Shown here in pieces: positions 1 through 5,902 of a stretch of DNA of 7,085 nucleotides. Every line of letters begins with the position of its first letter. Position 1 is the first letter of the stretch. The stretch is from Bacteroidales bacterium (lineage in GTDB: Bacteria > Bacteroidota > Bacteroidia > Bacteroidales > JAAUTT01), in contig JANXXY010000169.1 in NCBI GenBank assembly GCA_025350365.1, positions 1 through 7,085 on the forward strand, in the 5' to 3' direction. The position numbers and the translations under genes were made by a program. Under the pieces are notes generated by a model. The model saw only the letters and a program-made list of their open reading frames with translations. It had not been told where the DNA came from and did no database searches.

Positions 1-147
1 TCAAAGTAGTTTATACAAATTTTATTTTAAAACAAATACTAAGAAAAAGAACAGGGTTTCAAATAACAAATACAACATCAATTGATGCTCGATGCAAACA
101 TATGTTAATAATTTGTTTATAAATAACTGTACACATAACCAATTAGT

Positions 148-155
148 TACATTTG
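148..155 (+). promoter_or_regulatory. Possible Bacteroidota -7 promoter element
   Basis: TACATTTG matches the Bacteroidota primary-sigma -7 consensus TAnnTTTG at every fixed position. It would start a transcript near base 162, about 78 bases before the small ORF at 240. No TTTG lies at the expected 19-21 base distance upstream; the nearest, at 112-115, is too far away. In AT-rich DNA this 8-mer can occur by chance, so it is a weak call. The rest of bases 1-239 shows no supportable coding sequence on either strand. Confidence 0.25.
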
Positions 156-166
156 TTGCAATGGAA

Positions 167-187
167 TTAACCTTGATTAAAGGTTAA
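167..187. repeat. Perfect 8-bp inverted repeat (TTAACCTT / AAGGTTAA)
   Basis: TTAACCTT at 167-174 and AAGGTTAA at 180-187 are perfect inverted copies around a 5-base spacer. The site sits just after the possible -7 element at 148-155. It could be a two-fold operator or a hairpin at the 5' end of a transcript leading to the small ORF at 240. It has no T-run, so it does not look like a terminator. The symmetry is seen directly; any function is inferred. Confidence 0.35.
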
Positions 188-239
188 CTTAACATTTCAA
201 TGGTAAATTAGCTGAAGTTATTACTAACGCAGTTGCACA

Positions 240-407
240 ATGAAAATAGAAGAATCATTTTTAACTGAACCCAATTCACTTGAGGTTACTGACTGGGTAA
301 ATACAAGTGAATTAATCACCGATTATACCTTTCAGTATCGGATATTTCAATTGAATAATTTCCTGGATTTCGACTACAACAATTATGGTTTTTGCTTTGA
401 GGCGTAA
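240..407 (+). CDS. Small acidic hypothetical protein (55 aa) or gene remnant
   Basis: An ATG at 240 opens 55 codons ending in TAA at 405-407. The protein begins MKIEESFLTEPNSLEV and ends NNYGFCFEA. It has ten Asp/Glu against one Lys and one Arg, is rich in aromatic residues (Phe, Tyr, one Trp), and shows no signal peptide or membrane segment. No Shine-Dalgarno sequence is visible, which is normal in Bacteroidota. An in-frame TAA at 225-227 rules out an upstream extension. Its stop lies 17 bases from the stop of the convergent membrane-protein gene. I do not recognise a family. It may be a true small protein, the tail of a decayed gene, or a chance ORF. The composition looks protein-like, but that is the only support. 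Confidence 0.35.
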   Translation: MKIEESFLTEPNSLEVTDWVNTSELITDYTFQYRIFQLNNFLDFDYNNYGFCFEA

Positions 408-410
408 AGC

Positions 411-431
411 GTTATAAATTAATTTTATAAC
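411..431. terminator. AT-rich hairpin between two converging stop codons
   Basis: GTTATAAA at 411-418 and TTTATAAC at 424-431 are perfect 8-bp inverted copies with a 5-base loop. The hairpin lies just after the small ORF's stop (407) and overlaps the last codons of the gene on the minus strand. Its place between convergent genes suggests a shared terminator. However, the stem has only one G-C pair and no clear T-run follows, so it would be weak. Confidence 0.3.
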
Positions 432-769
432 TTAATTAAAAGTTCAAGAATAAGTATTTGCCGGTCTTTGGTGATGCTTGTAGAGTGTATACTTACAATA
501 AGTGAAACCATCATAGCAATAAGTAAACCGAATACACAACCAAGGAAAAAACTACCTAAAAAATGAAACAAACCATTTGTAATCAATATTATAAAGGAGG
601 TTATCATGAGGTAAATGCGTAGAATTGCCATTTTCTTTTTCCTTTTGAATTCTATAAGCTTTTGATTTATAAATGGTATCCCTACTTTTTCGAAGTCATT
701 TCTAATCTCAATTTTTTCAATCGCTTTAAATTCGTTCAATAACAGGTATTTAATTTCGTTGGTTTCCAT
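425..769 (-). CDS. Small two-helix membrane protein of unknown function (114 aa)
   Basis: I do not recognise this family. The ATG is at 769 and the TAA at 425-427. Residues 1-46 form a charged, probably cytoplasmic region ending in the basic patch EFKRKKK. Two hydrophobic segments follow at about 48-64 and 67-93 with a very short turn between them, then a tail of about 20 residues. The basic patch before the first helix predicts both ends inside the cell (positive-inside rule). The layout of a short charged leader plus a helical hairpin resembles small Bacteroidota membrane proteins often found beside ECF sigma-factor genes, but no sigma gene lies here, so that likeness is only an inference. 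It is cut off from the upstream epimerase gene by a strong terminator, so it needs its own promoter. TATATTTA on the minus strand (790-797) is a one-mismatch -7 candidate. Confidence 0.65.
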   Translation of the reverse strand: METNEIKYLLLNEFKAIEKIEIRNDFEKVGIPFINQKLIEFKRKKKMAILRIYLMITSFIILITNGLFHFLGSFFLGCVFGLLIAMMVSLIVSIHSTSITKDRQILILELLIKL

Positions 770-821
770 ATCATTCTACTTTGACAGTTTAAATATATTA
801 TTGATATTTTAGCAGAAAGCT

Positions 822-871
822 AAAAAATCAACCTGTACCCTTAGGAATTCAGGGTAAAACAGGTTGATTTT
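822..871 (-). terminator. Strong rho-independent terminator after the epimerase-like gene
   Basis: AAAATCAACCTG (824-835) pairs perfectly with CAGGTTGATTTT (860-871). Inside it TACCCT (836-841) pairs with AGGGTA (851-856) around a 9-base loop, leaving a 3-base bulge. On the minus strand the stem ends in six U residues (827-822), as an intrinsic terminator should. It begins 54 bases beyond the epimerase stop codon. The + strand form ends in four U residues and could also work, more weakly. It separates the epimerase gene from the small membrane-protein gene. Confidence 0.85.
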
Positions 872-924
872 ATAATGTATTAAAAAGAAAGAAATAAGGA
901 GTGGTTTTTAAGTATTTAAAAAAA

Positions 925-1785
925 TTACTTTACGTATTCTGCAGCATTCAGAAAGTCGATACTTTTCTTTACACTTTCAAGTTCATTTCCATTAGTATAC
1001 GCTTCAACCTCTACAATATAATACTTCATACCAGCTAGTTTGGCATTATCGAAATAGGGTTTGAAATCTATTTTACCACTGGCTCCAAGTTCTTTTTCGT
1101 CCTTTACATGGTAGAAAACGAAACGGCCAGGATATTTTGTGAAATAATCTTCCGCTTTTTTGCCACCTTCATGGATCCACCACAAGTCGAGTTCGAAAAA
1201 TACTTTCGACGAATCGGTATGGGAAAGCATATAATCGTAAAATGTGGTTCCGTCAACATCGGTAAACTCTTTATCGTGATTATGATAACCGAAGCGAAGA
1301 CCTTTAGCATTACATTTTTCTCCAATAGCATTAAAATAATCGCAATAGCGTTTCGAACCAGCTAACCCAGCATAACCAACCGAATCCATAAATGGTTGGA
1401 TGATATATTTAGCGCCAACAGCTATGTGAGCATCGATACATTGGTCCCACCATGCCATTACTTCATTCCATTTTGTAGAATCGGGAATTGGTTTACCGGC
1501 ATGGGAACTTAACATGGTTAAATTGTTAGCTTCGAGCAAAGCCTTAAAATCAGCGGGTAGCATACCATAGAATTTGCCATCGCTATATCCTGCACCTTCT
1601 ACAAAGCTGTAACCCATTTTACCAACTTCTTGGATGGTACGTTTTGCATCTACTTTCATTGAATCACGAACTGACCATAATTGAAGGCCAATTTCCTTTT
1701 TCGGTTTACATGAAACCATCATAATTGCTGCAAGTACGCAAAATGCAATTAATCGGGATGTTGCAAATAAATGTTTTTTTGTCAT
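925..1785 (-). CDS. Lipoprotein with sugar isomerase/epimerase (xylose isomerase-like) TIM barrel
   Basis: The 286-residue protein starts with a lipoprotein signal peptide: basic MTKKH, a hydrophobic stretch to about residue 22, then MVSC with the lipid-carrying Cys at 26. The mature part is an AP-endonuclease-2/xylose isomerase-like TIM barrel. Visible family motifs are IGLQLWSVRDSM (32-43), a His at 95, YHNHDKEF (167-174), FELDLWW (197-203), FYHVKD (224-229) and IVEVEAY (257-263). Probable divalent-metal ligands are Glu173, Asp200, His227 and Glu259, placed by family pattern. Such enzymes isomerise, epimerise or cleave sugars or keto-sugars. The exported location argues against a phosphorylated cytoplasmic substrate; a 3-keto-glycoside type substrate is one possibility seen in Bacteroidota, but this is inferred. 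No sugar dehydrogenase, transporter or SusCD pair is nearby. It is transcribed alone, with the repeat element upstream and a strong terminator downstream. Confidence 0.88.
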   Translation of the reverse strand: MTKKHLFATSRLIAFCVLAAIMMVSCKPKKEIGLQLWSVRDSMKVDAKRTIQEVGKMGYSFVEGAGYSDGKFYGMLPADFKALLEANNLTMLSSHAGKPIPDSTKWNEVMAWWDQCIDAHIAVGAKYIIQPFMDSVGYAGLAGSKRYCDYFNAIGEKCNAKGLRFGYHNHDKEFTDVDGTTFYDYMLSHTDSSKVFFELDLWWIHEGGKKAEDYFTKYPGRFVFYHVKDEKELGASGKIDFKPYFDNAKLAGMKYYIVEVEAYTNGNELESVKKSIDFLNAAEYVK

Positions 1786-1873
1786 TTTACTTTTTTGTTA
1801 GTTTGTTTAGAAAAAACTTTTGTAAGATATGAAGTTTTACGCTTAATATGGTTTTTAACTTTTAAAAGATCAA

Positions 1874-1896
1874 AAAATTGTTTGTCCCACAATTTT
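1874..1896. repeat. 8-bp inverted repeat upstream of the epimerase-like gene
   Basis: AAAATTGT (1874-1881) and ACAATTTT (1889-1896) are perfect inverted copies around the 7-base loop TTGTCCC. GATC tetramers flank it at 1868-1871 and 1900-1903. It lies about 90 bases before the epimerase start and could be an operator or leader hairpin. I found no good TTTG / TAnnTTTG pair on the minus strand between 1786 and 1930, so the promoter of that gene is not resolved. Confidence 0.3.
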
Positions 1897-1927
1897 CGCG
1901 ATCCTCAATAGTAGCAAAGTAAAACAT

Positions 1928-2011
1928 GCCACGAATGCACGAATGAATATTTAAAAAATGACCTAATTAATTGTTAAATAGTCACGAATACACGAATAAA
2001 TTATTCGTGGC
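1928..2011. repeat. 84-bp intergenic element with inverted ends and CACGAAT repeats
   Basis: GCCACGAAT (1928-1936) and ATTCGTGGC (2003-2011) form perfect 9-bp inverted ends. Inside are two copies of a 17-base unit: CACGAATGCACGAATGA (1930-1946) and CACGAATACACGAATAA (1983-1999). They differ only by G to A at two positions, and each holds two CACGAAT words. The terminal ATTCGTG can pair with any of the four CACGAAT words, so alternative hairpins are possible. Similar short CACGAAT-type palindromic repeats are, from general experience, scattered between genes in Bacteroidota. This therefore looks like a REP- or MITE-like element inserted between metG and the epimerase gene. No flanking target duplication is obvious. 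Apart from this element and the hairpin at 1874-1896, the 301-base spacer 1786-2086 shows no gene. Confidence 0.6.
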
Positions 2012-2021
2012 TATTTTTTTT
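1976..2021 (+). terminator. Terminator-like hairpin with eight T residues, + strand orientation
   Basis: AAATAG-T-CACGAAT (1976-1989) pairs with ATTCGTG-G-CTATTT (2003-2016), with one U.G wobble in the + strand RNA. A run of eight T residues (2014-2021) follows. This is the shape of an intrinsic terminator reading rightward. In the minus-strand RNA the wobble becomes an A.C mismatch and the 3' side carries only a short U run, so it is a poorer terminator for metG, the gene that reads into it. The hairpin is built from the right half of the repeat element. Confidence 0.5.
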
Positions 2022-2086
2022 CTGTTGTTTACAGCCTTGTGTTACTTTATTATTTATCCGAATTAAAAGTTGAATTATACCTTTTT

Positions 2087-4117
2087 TTATTTCACCAAAG
2101 CTCCATTATCTGTTTTATTTTCAGGAACCACAAAAATTAGTTTTCCGCTAAAGTCTTCGGCAAGCAATATCATCCCCTGTGACTCAATTCCTTTGATTTT
2201 GCGAGGTTCGAGGTTTACAAGCACACTTATTTGTTTACCGGGAAGTTCTTCGGCAGTAAAATGCTCGGCAATACCCGAAACAATGGTTCTTACATCAATA
2301 CCGGTATCCACTTTCAGCTTCATTAGCTTGGTTGTTTTGGGTACTTTTTCGGCTTCGAGAATCGTACCGGTGCGGATGTCCATCGTCGAAAAATTATCGA
2401 AGTTTATTGGCTCTTTTTGGGGTGCTGCTTTGGTGTTTTTACGCTCGTTTTCTGCTTTTATTCTGGTTAAGCGTTCCAATTGTTGATCAATGGCAGAATC
2501 CTCAATCTTTTCGAAAAGCAGTTCAGCCTGATTTATTTTGTGGCCAACCGGAAGAAGTAACGAGCCAATGGTTTCCCATTCAAACTGATTAATATTCAGC
2601 ATCTTTCGAAGAGACTCAGCTGTCTTCGGCAGAAATGGCTCCATCAGAATCGCCAGATTTGCTGTAATCTGTAACGAAATATTCAGAATGGTTTTAACCC
2701 GGCCTTCATCTGTTTTAATGAGTTTCCATGGTTCTGTATCAGCAAGGTATTTGTTACCCAATCGGGCAAGGTTCATGGCTTCCTTTAAGGCTTCGCGAAA
2801 GCGGAATGCTTCAAGCGATTCTTCAACGTTCTTTTTGATCGAAGCTATTTCGTTAAAGGTTACATTATCGAAATCATTAAACTCCCCGGCTTGTGGAACA
2901 ATACCGCCAAAATAGTTTTGTGTAAGCACTAATGCACGGTTTACGAAATTTCCAAAAATGGCGACAAGTTCACTGTTGTTGCGTGTTTGGAAATCTTTCC
3001 AGGTAAAATCATTGTCCTTCGTTTCAGGCGCATTTGCACAAAGAGTGTAGCGCAATACGTCTTCTTTTCCGGGAAAATCTTCCAAATATTCGTGCAACCA
3101 AACGGCCCAGTTTCGCGACGTTGAAATTTTGTCGCCTTCGAGATTAAGGAATTCGTTCGCTGGTACATTGGTAGGTAAAATATAGCTTCCTTCGGCATGC
3201 AGCATGGCAGGGAAGATGATACAATGGAACACAATATTGTCTTTCCCGATAAAATGAATCATGCAGGTTTCCTTGTCTTTCCAGTATTTGGCCCAATCGG
3301 GGGTAAGTTCTTTAGTTGCTGATATATAACCTATAGGAGCATCAAACCAAACGTATAATACCTTGCCTTTAGCTCCCTCCACAGGTACAGGAATTCCCCA
3401 ATCGAGGTCGCGGCTTACGGCACGTGGTTGTAATCCCTGGTCGAGCCACGATTTACATTGCCCGTAAACATTGGTTTTCCAGTCTTTGTTTTCTTCGAGA
3501 ATCCAGTTTCGCAAATAAGCTTCATGTTTGTCTAAAGGCAAATACCAGTGACTTGTACTTCGCAAAACTGGCGGCGTTCCGCTAAGCGTGGATTTGGGAT
3601 TGATAAGATCAGTAGCATTTAGTGATGTTCCGCATTTCTCGCATTGGTCGCCATAGGCGCTTTCGTTGCCACAATGAGGGCAGGTTCCGGTGATGTAGCG
3701 GTCGGCAAGGAATTGCTTAGCTTCCTCGTCATAATATTGGTCGGTTGTTTTTTCAATAAATTCACCTCTGTCGTATAGCGTTTTAAAGAACTCAGAGGCA
3801 GTTTCGTAATGGATTTTAGATGTTGTGCGTGAATAGATATCGAACGATATGCCGAACTTCTCAAATGATGATTTAATGATGTTGTGATATTTATCAACAA
3901 TGTCCTGAGGGGAAACACCTTCCTGACGAGCTTTGATGGTAATGGGAACACCGTGTTCGTCCGATCCGCCAATGAATAGTACATCGCGCTTTTTCAACCG
4001 AAGGTATCTCACATAAATATCAGCAGGTATATAAACCCCGGCAAGGTGTCCAATATGCACAGGACCATTTGCATAGGGTAGGGCAGAGGTGATCAAATAT
4101 CTTTTATAGTTCTTCAT
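2087..4117 (-). CDS. metG: Methionyl-tRNA synthetase
   Basis: This 676-residue class I synthetase joins methionine to tRNA-Met in the cytoplasm for both initiation and elongation. The N-terminal catalytic domain has the HIGH motif at 21-24 (GPVHIGHLAG) and a zinc knuckle with Cys146, 149, 159 and 162 (CPHCG ... CEKCG). The signature loop is KISTSR at 330-335, the usual variant of KMSKS in this lineage. An anticodon-binding helical domain follows, from about 375 to 550. A C-terminal EMAP-II/Trbp111-like tRNA-binding OB domain spans 570-676 (FSTMDIRTGTI, ISVLVNLEPRKIKG, SQGMILLA). This length and order are normal for the long bacterial form. The ATG at 4117 is chosen because MKNYKRYLITSALPYANG is the conserved N-terminus; the open frame upstream to 4309 lies antisense to the next gene and is not conserved-looking. 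It diverges from the LD-carboxypeptidase gene. Confidence 0.98.
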   Translation of the reverse strand: MKNYKRYLITSALPYANGPVHIGHLAGVYIPADIYVRYLRLKKRDVLFIGGSDEHGVPITIKARQEGVSPQDIVDKYHNIIKSSFEKFGISFDIYSRTTSKIHYETASEFFKTLYDRGEFIEKTTDQYYDEEAKQFLADRYITGTCPHCGNESAYGDQCEKCGTSLNATDLINPKSTLSGTPPVLRSTSHWYLPLDKHEAYLRNWILEENKDWKTNVYGQCKSWLDQGLQPRAVSRDLDWGIPVPVEGAKGKVLYVWFDAPIGYISATKELTPDWAKYWKDKETCMIHFIGKDNIVFHCIIFPAMLHAEGSYILPTNVPANEFLNLEGDKISTSRNWAVWLHEYLEDFPGKEDVLRYTLCANAPETKDNDFTWKDFQTRNNSELVAIFGNFVNRALVLTQNYFGGIVPQAGEFNDFDNVTFNEIASIKKNVEESLEAFRFREALKEAMNLARLGNKYLADTEPWKLIKTDEGRVKTILNISLQITANLAILMEPFLPKTAESLRKMLNINQFEWETIGSLLLPVGHKINQAELLFEKIEDSAIDQQLERLTRIKAENERKNTKAAPQKEPINFDNFSTMDIRTGTILEAEKVPKTTKLMKLKVDTGIDVRTIVSGIAEHFTAEELPGKQISVLVNLEPRKIKGIESQGMILLAEDFSGKLIFVVPENKTDNGALVK

Positions 4118-4128
4118 AGCAGATTTTG

Positions 4129-4136
4129 TATCTTTG
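4129..4136 (+). promoter_or_regulatory. -7 promoter element for the LD-carboxypeptidase gene
   Basis: TATCTTTG matches TAnnTTTG at every fixed position. It predicts a start near base 4143, about 48 bases before the ATG at 4191. There is no clean TTTG 19-21 bases upstream, so only half of the promoter is supported. It faces the metG -7 element at 4153-4160 on the other strand. Confidence 0.45.
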
Positions 4137-4152
4137 TTTTGTATTGAATTGG

Positions 4153-4160
4153 CAAATATA
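4153..4160 (-). promoter_or_regulatory. metG: -7 promoter element for metG
   Basis: On the minus strand these bases read TATATTTG, a full match to TAnnTTTG. The predicted start is near 4146, giving a leader of about 30 bases before the metG ATG at 4117. The -33 TTTG is not evident; the equivalent region is T-rich only. No T-box or other riboswitch-like leader would fit in this short space. Confidence 0.45.
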
Positions 4161-4190
4161 AGGAAAAGTAGAAAGTAAAAAGCATTGCAA

Positions 4191-5114
4191 ATGATTACTC
4201 CGCTACCTTTGAAACAAGGCGATAAGATTGGTATCATAGCTCCTTCCCGTAAAGTTTCCCGCGAAGATTTGATTGAGGCCGTTAAACTCATAGGGCAGTG
4301 GGGGTACAAGGTTGAGTTCGGGGATAGTATTTACGATCAGCATTTTCAGTTTGCCGGCAAAGATGAAGATCGTGCCGAAGATTTTATCCGAATGATAAAA
4401 AACCCTGAAATCAAAGCAATTTTGTGTGCAAGAGGTGGATATGGCACTGTTCGACTTCTTGAGAACCTCGATCATAAGCTCATTAAAGCAAACCCTAAAT
4501 GGATTATCGGGTACAGCGATATTACAGTGCTTCATTCCTATTTAAATCAGGTAATAGGCTTCGAAACTATCCATGCTGCCATGCCCATTAATTTAATCCC
4601 TGGATCAATAGTTAACGACTCATGGCAAAAACTTTACCATGTATTATCAGGCGGAATGGTGGATTATAAGTTTCCTGCTTTCGCGTTAAATCGCATAGGA
4701 AAAGCAACAGGAATGATTGTTGGCGGTAATCTTTCGGTACTTTTTAGTTTGAGGGGTACATTTTGCGATCTGGAAACCGATGGAAGAATTCTTTTTCTCG
4801 AGGATTTGGACGAATACCTGTATCATATTGATCGAATGATGATGAACCTTAAAATTTCAGGGAAACTAAAAAGCTTAAAGGGGTTAGTAATTGGTGGAAT
4901 GACCGATATGAAAGATAATACCGTTCCCTTTGGTAAATCAGCATATGAGATCATTGCCGATGCCGTGTCGGATTACAACTATCCGGTGGCATTTAATTTT
5001 CCGGCAGGCCATTGTGATCCTAATTTGCCCCTTATACTCGGAAGGAATGTTATTTTAGAAGTGAAAGAGGACATTGTTAAACTCGACTTTTATGATGGCA
5101 ATATACCAAAATAG
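4191..5114 (+). CDS. ldcA: LD-carboxypeptidase, peptidase family S66
   Basis: The 307-residue protein is a full-length S66 serine peptidase. Members of the LdcA branch remove the terminal D-Ala from murein tetrapeptides during cell-wall recycling in the cytoplasm. Visible landmarks are KIGIIAPSRKV (12-22), CARGGYGTVRLL (79-90), the nucleophile Ser109 in IIGYSDIT, IVGGNLSVL (176-184), Glu204 in LFLEDLDEYLYHIDRM and His274 in PAGHCDPNLPLILG. Ser-Glu-His is the S66 triad. No signal peptide is present, which agrees with a cytoplasmic site. The ATG at 4191 is preferred to an in-frame TTG six bases earlier. S66 also contains microcin C7 immunity protein MccF. With no microcin genes nearby LdcA is the likelier role, though substrate cannot be read from the sequence. 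It diverges from metG across 73 bp and converges on the DUF4412-like gene. Confidence 0.93.
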   Translation: MITPLPLKQGDKIGIIAPSRKVSREDLIEAVKLIGQWGYKVEFGDSIYDQHFQFAGKDEDRAEDFIRMIKNPEIKAILCARGGYGTVRLLENLDHKLIKANPKWIIGYSDITVLHSYLNQVIGFETIHAAMPINLIPGSIVNDSWQKLYHVLSGGMVDYKFPAFALNRIGKATGMIVGGNLSVLFSLRGTFCDLETDGRILFLEDLDEYLYHIDRMMMNLKISGKLKSLKGLVIGGMTDMKDNTVPFGKSAYEIIADAVSDYNYPVAFNFPAGHCDPNLPLILGRNVILEVKEDIVKLDFYDGNIPK

Positions 5115-5149
5115 TGTACTTGGTATTCAAAACTTATCACTATTTTCTA

Positions 5150-5175
5150 ATCGGTTTTTTGATCAAAACTACGAT
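5150..5175. terminator. Weak hairpin between two convergent genes
   Basis: ATCG-GTTTT (5150-5158) can pair with AAAAC-(TA)-CGAT (5165-5175) around TTGATC, with a two-base bulge. It covers the end of the 54-base gap between the LD-carboxypeptidase stop (5114) and the DUF4412-like stop (5169-5171). It is the best candidate for a shared terminator here, but the stem is short, AT-rich and lacks a clear trailing T-run. Confidence 0.25.
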
Positions 5176-5822
5176 CTAAGATATTTATATTCTTTGGGAA
5201 CATTAAATATCTGAGCATTTATTTTTTTCGTGTTTATATTTTGTAGAGAAACTCTAAGTTTTTCATCGCGTAAAAGCGTCCTTTCTATCATTAAAACAGG
5301 GAAATAGCCCTTTGTTTGCGGAATTTGATCGAAATACAGACAATACTTGGCATAATCTTCAGTTTTTCCAAGCAATTGATAAACTTCATTCAGAAAATTG
5401 AGATTTCCTTCATATACCCAATAGGATATTTCACAGTTTAATCCCTGATTACGCATCCGCCATTGCAAACATTTGTAACCATTAATATATTTATAATTTT
5501 CCGTTTTAGCACAAACAAAATCTTCCTGATGCTCCCTACTATAATTAATACGTTTTTCGATGGTGGTATAGAGTTTTAAGGTAGGGCTGAGTGCCGTTAT
5601 ATTCTTTGTTGCAATATCTACAATTAAACTCTGCAGGATTTGATGTCTGGAATTCTTTTCATCAATTCTTACAAGGTTTTCTTTTACTGAAAATGAAAAA
5701 TAGGTCGTATCATAAAGCGTTTCTTTTACAAAAGTGATATTGCCCTCAAAATCTGAGGCATATAAAGTATGAATGAAAATTAATAATGAAACTGAGAGTA
5801 AAAATTGCTTGATAAAGATCAT
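5169..5822 (-). CDS. Secreted DUF4412-like (GLPGLI-type) protein
   Basis: The 217-residue protein has a Sec signal peptide: MIFIKQ, a hydrophobic core at about 7-20, and a likely cut after LYA at 20-22. The mature part is mostly predicted beta strand. It follows the pattern of Bacteroidota DUF4412-type proteins: FEGNITFVKE at the start (25-34), an IVDIATKNI segment with a following aromatic strand (67-90), and INGYKCLQWRM (113-123) matching the usual 'GYKCxxW' signature. Such proteins are exported and have no settled function. Mature Cys residues are at 104, 118, 130 and 161, enough for two disulfides if the protein folds in the periplasm. There is no lipobox, so it is probably soluble. It is transcribed alone, divergent from yraN with an 80-base gap and convergent with the carboxypeptidase gene. 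No clear promoter was found for it on the minus strand. Confidence 0.75.
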   Translation of the reverse strand: MIFIKQFLLSVSLLIFIHTLYASDFEGNITFVKETLYDTTYFSFSVKENLVRIDEKNSRHQILQSLIVDIATKNITALSPTLKLYTTIEKRINYSREHQEDFVCAKTENYKYINGYKCLQWRMRNQGLNCEISYWVYEGNLNFLNEVYQLLGKTEDYAKYCLYFDQIPQTKGYFPVLMIERTLLRDEKLRVSLQNINTKKINAQIFNVPKEYKYLRS

Positions 5823-5832
5823 TCAATTGCAG

Positions 5833-5865
5833 TTTGGTGAATTCAAGTATTAAATCGTATTTTTG
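5833..5865 (+). promoter_or_regulatory. Bacteroidota-type promoter of the yraN operon
   Basis: TTTG at 5833-5836 and TATTTTTG at 5858-5865 are separated by 21 bases. This matches the Bacteroidota housekeeping promoter TTTG / N19-21 / TAnnTTTG in both elements and in spacing. Transcription would start near 5872, about 30 bases before the yraN ATG at 5903. It is the best promoter in the window and supports reading yraN, the MmcQ/YjbR-family gene and DUF502 as one transcript. Confidence 0.75.
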
Positions 5866-5902
5866 GACTAAAAGGTTACGTTTTTAATCAAATTTTTACT
5901 TG

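Noticed and set aside
240..769. Small acidic ORF plus small membrane protein as a toxin-antitoxin pair
   Set aside because: The two genes converge rather than form an operon or overlap as antisense partners, and neither resembles a known toxin or antitoxin.
1928..1999. CACGAAT repeats as a CRISPR array
   Set aside because: The units are 17 bases, occur twice, have internal sub-repeats and no regular 30-40 base spacers.
2070..2915. Several + strand open frames inside metG (2070-2486, 2332-2592, 2688-2915)
   Set aside because: They lie wholly or almost wholly antisense to a clearly conserved gene and show no family pattern.
3113..3130. KISTSR in MetRS as a degenerate KMSKS motif
   Set aside because: KISTSR is the usual form of the loop in many MetRS proteins of this lineage and keeps the Lys, Ser and Arg pattern.
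4185..4190. TTG start six bases before the LD-carboxypeptidase ATG
   Set aside because: The ATG at 4191 gives the normal short lead-in to the first S66 strand; the TTG has no better ribosome site. The same reasoning rejects TTG at 5900 for yraN.
4118..4309. 64-residue N-terminal extension of the metG open frame
   Set aside because: It runs antisense through the start of the LD-carboxypeptidase gene. The conserved MetRS N-terminus begins at the ATG at 4117, and the -7 element at 4153-4160 would start transcription downstream of most of the extension.
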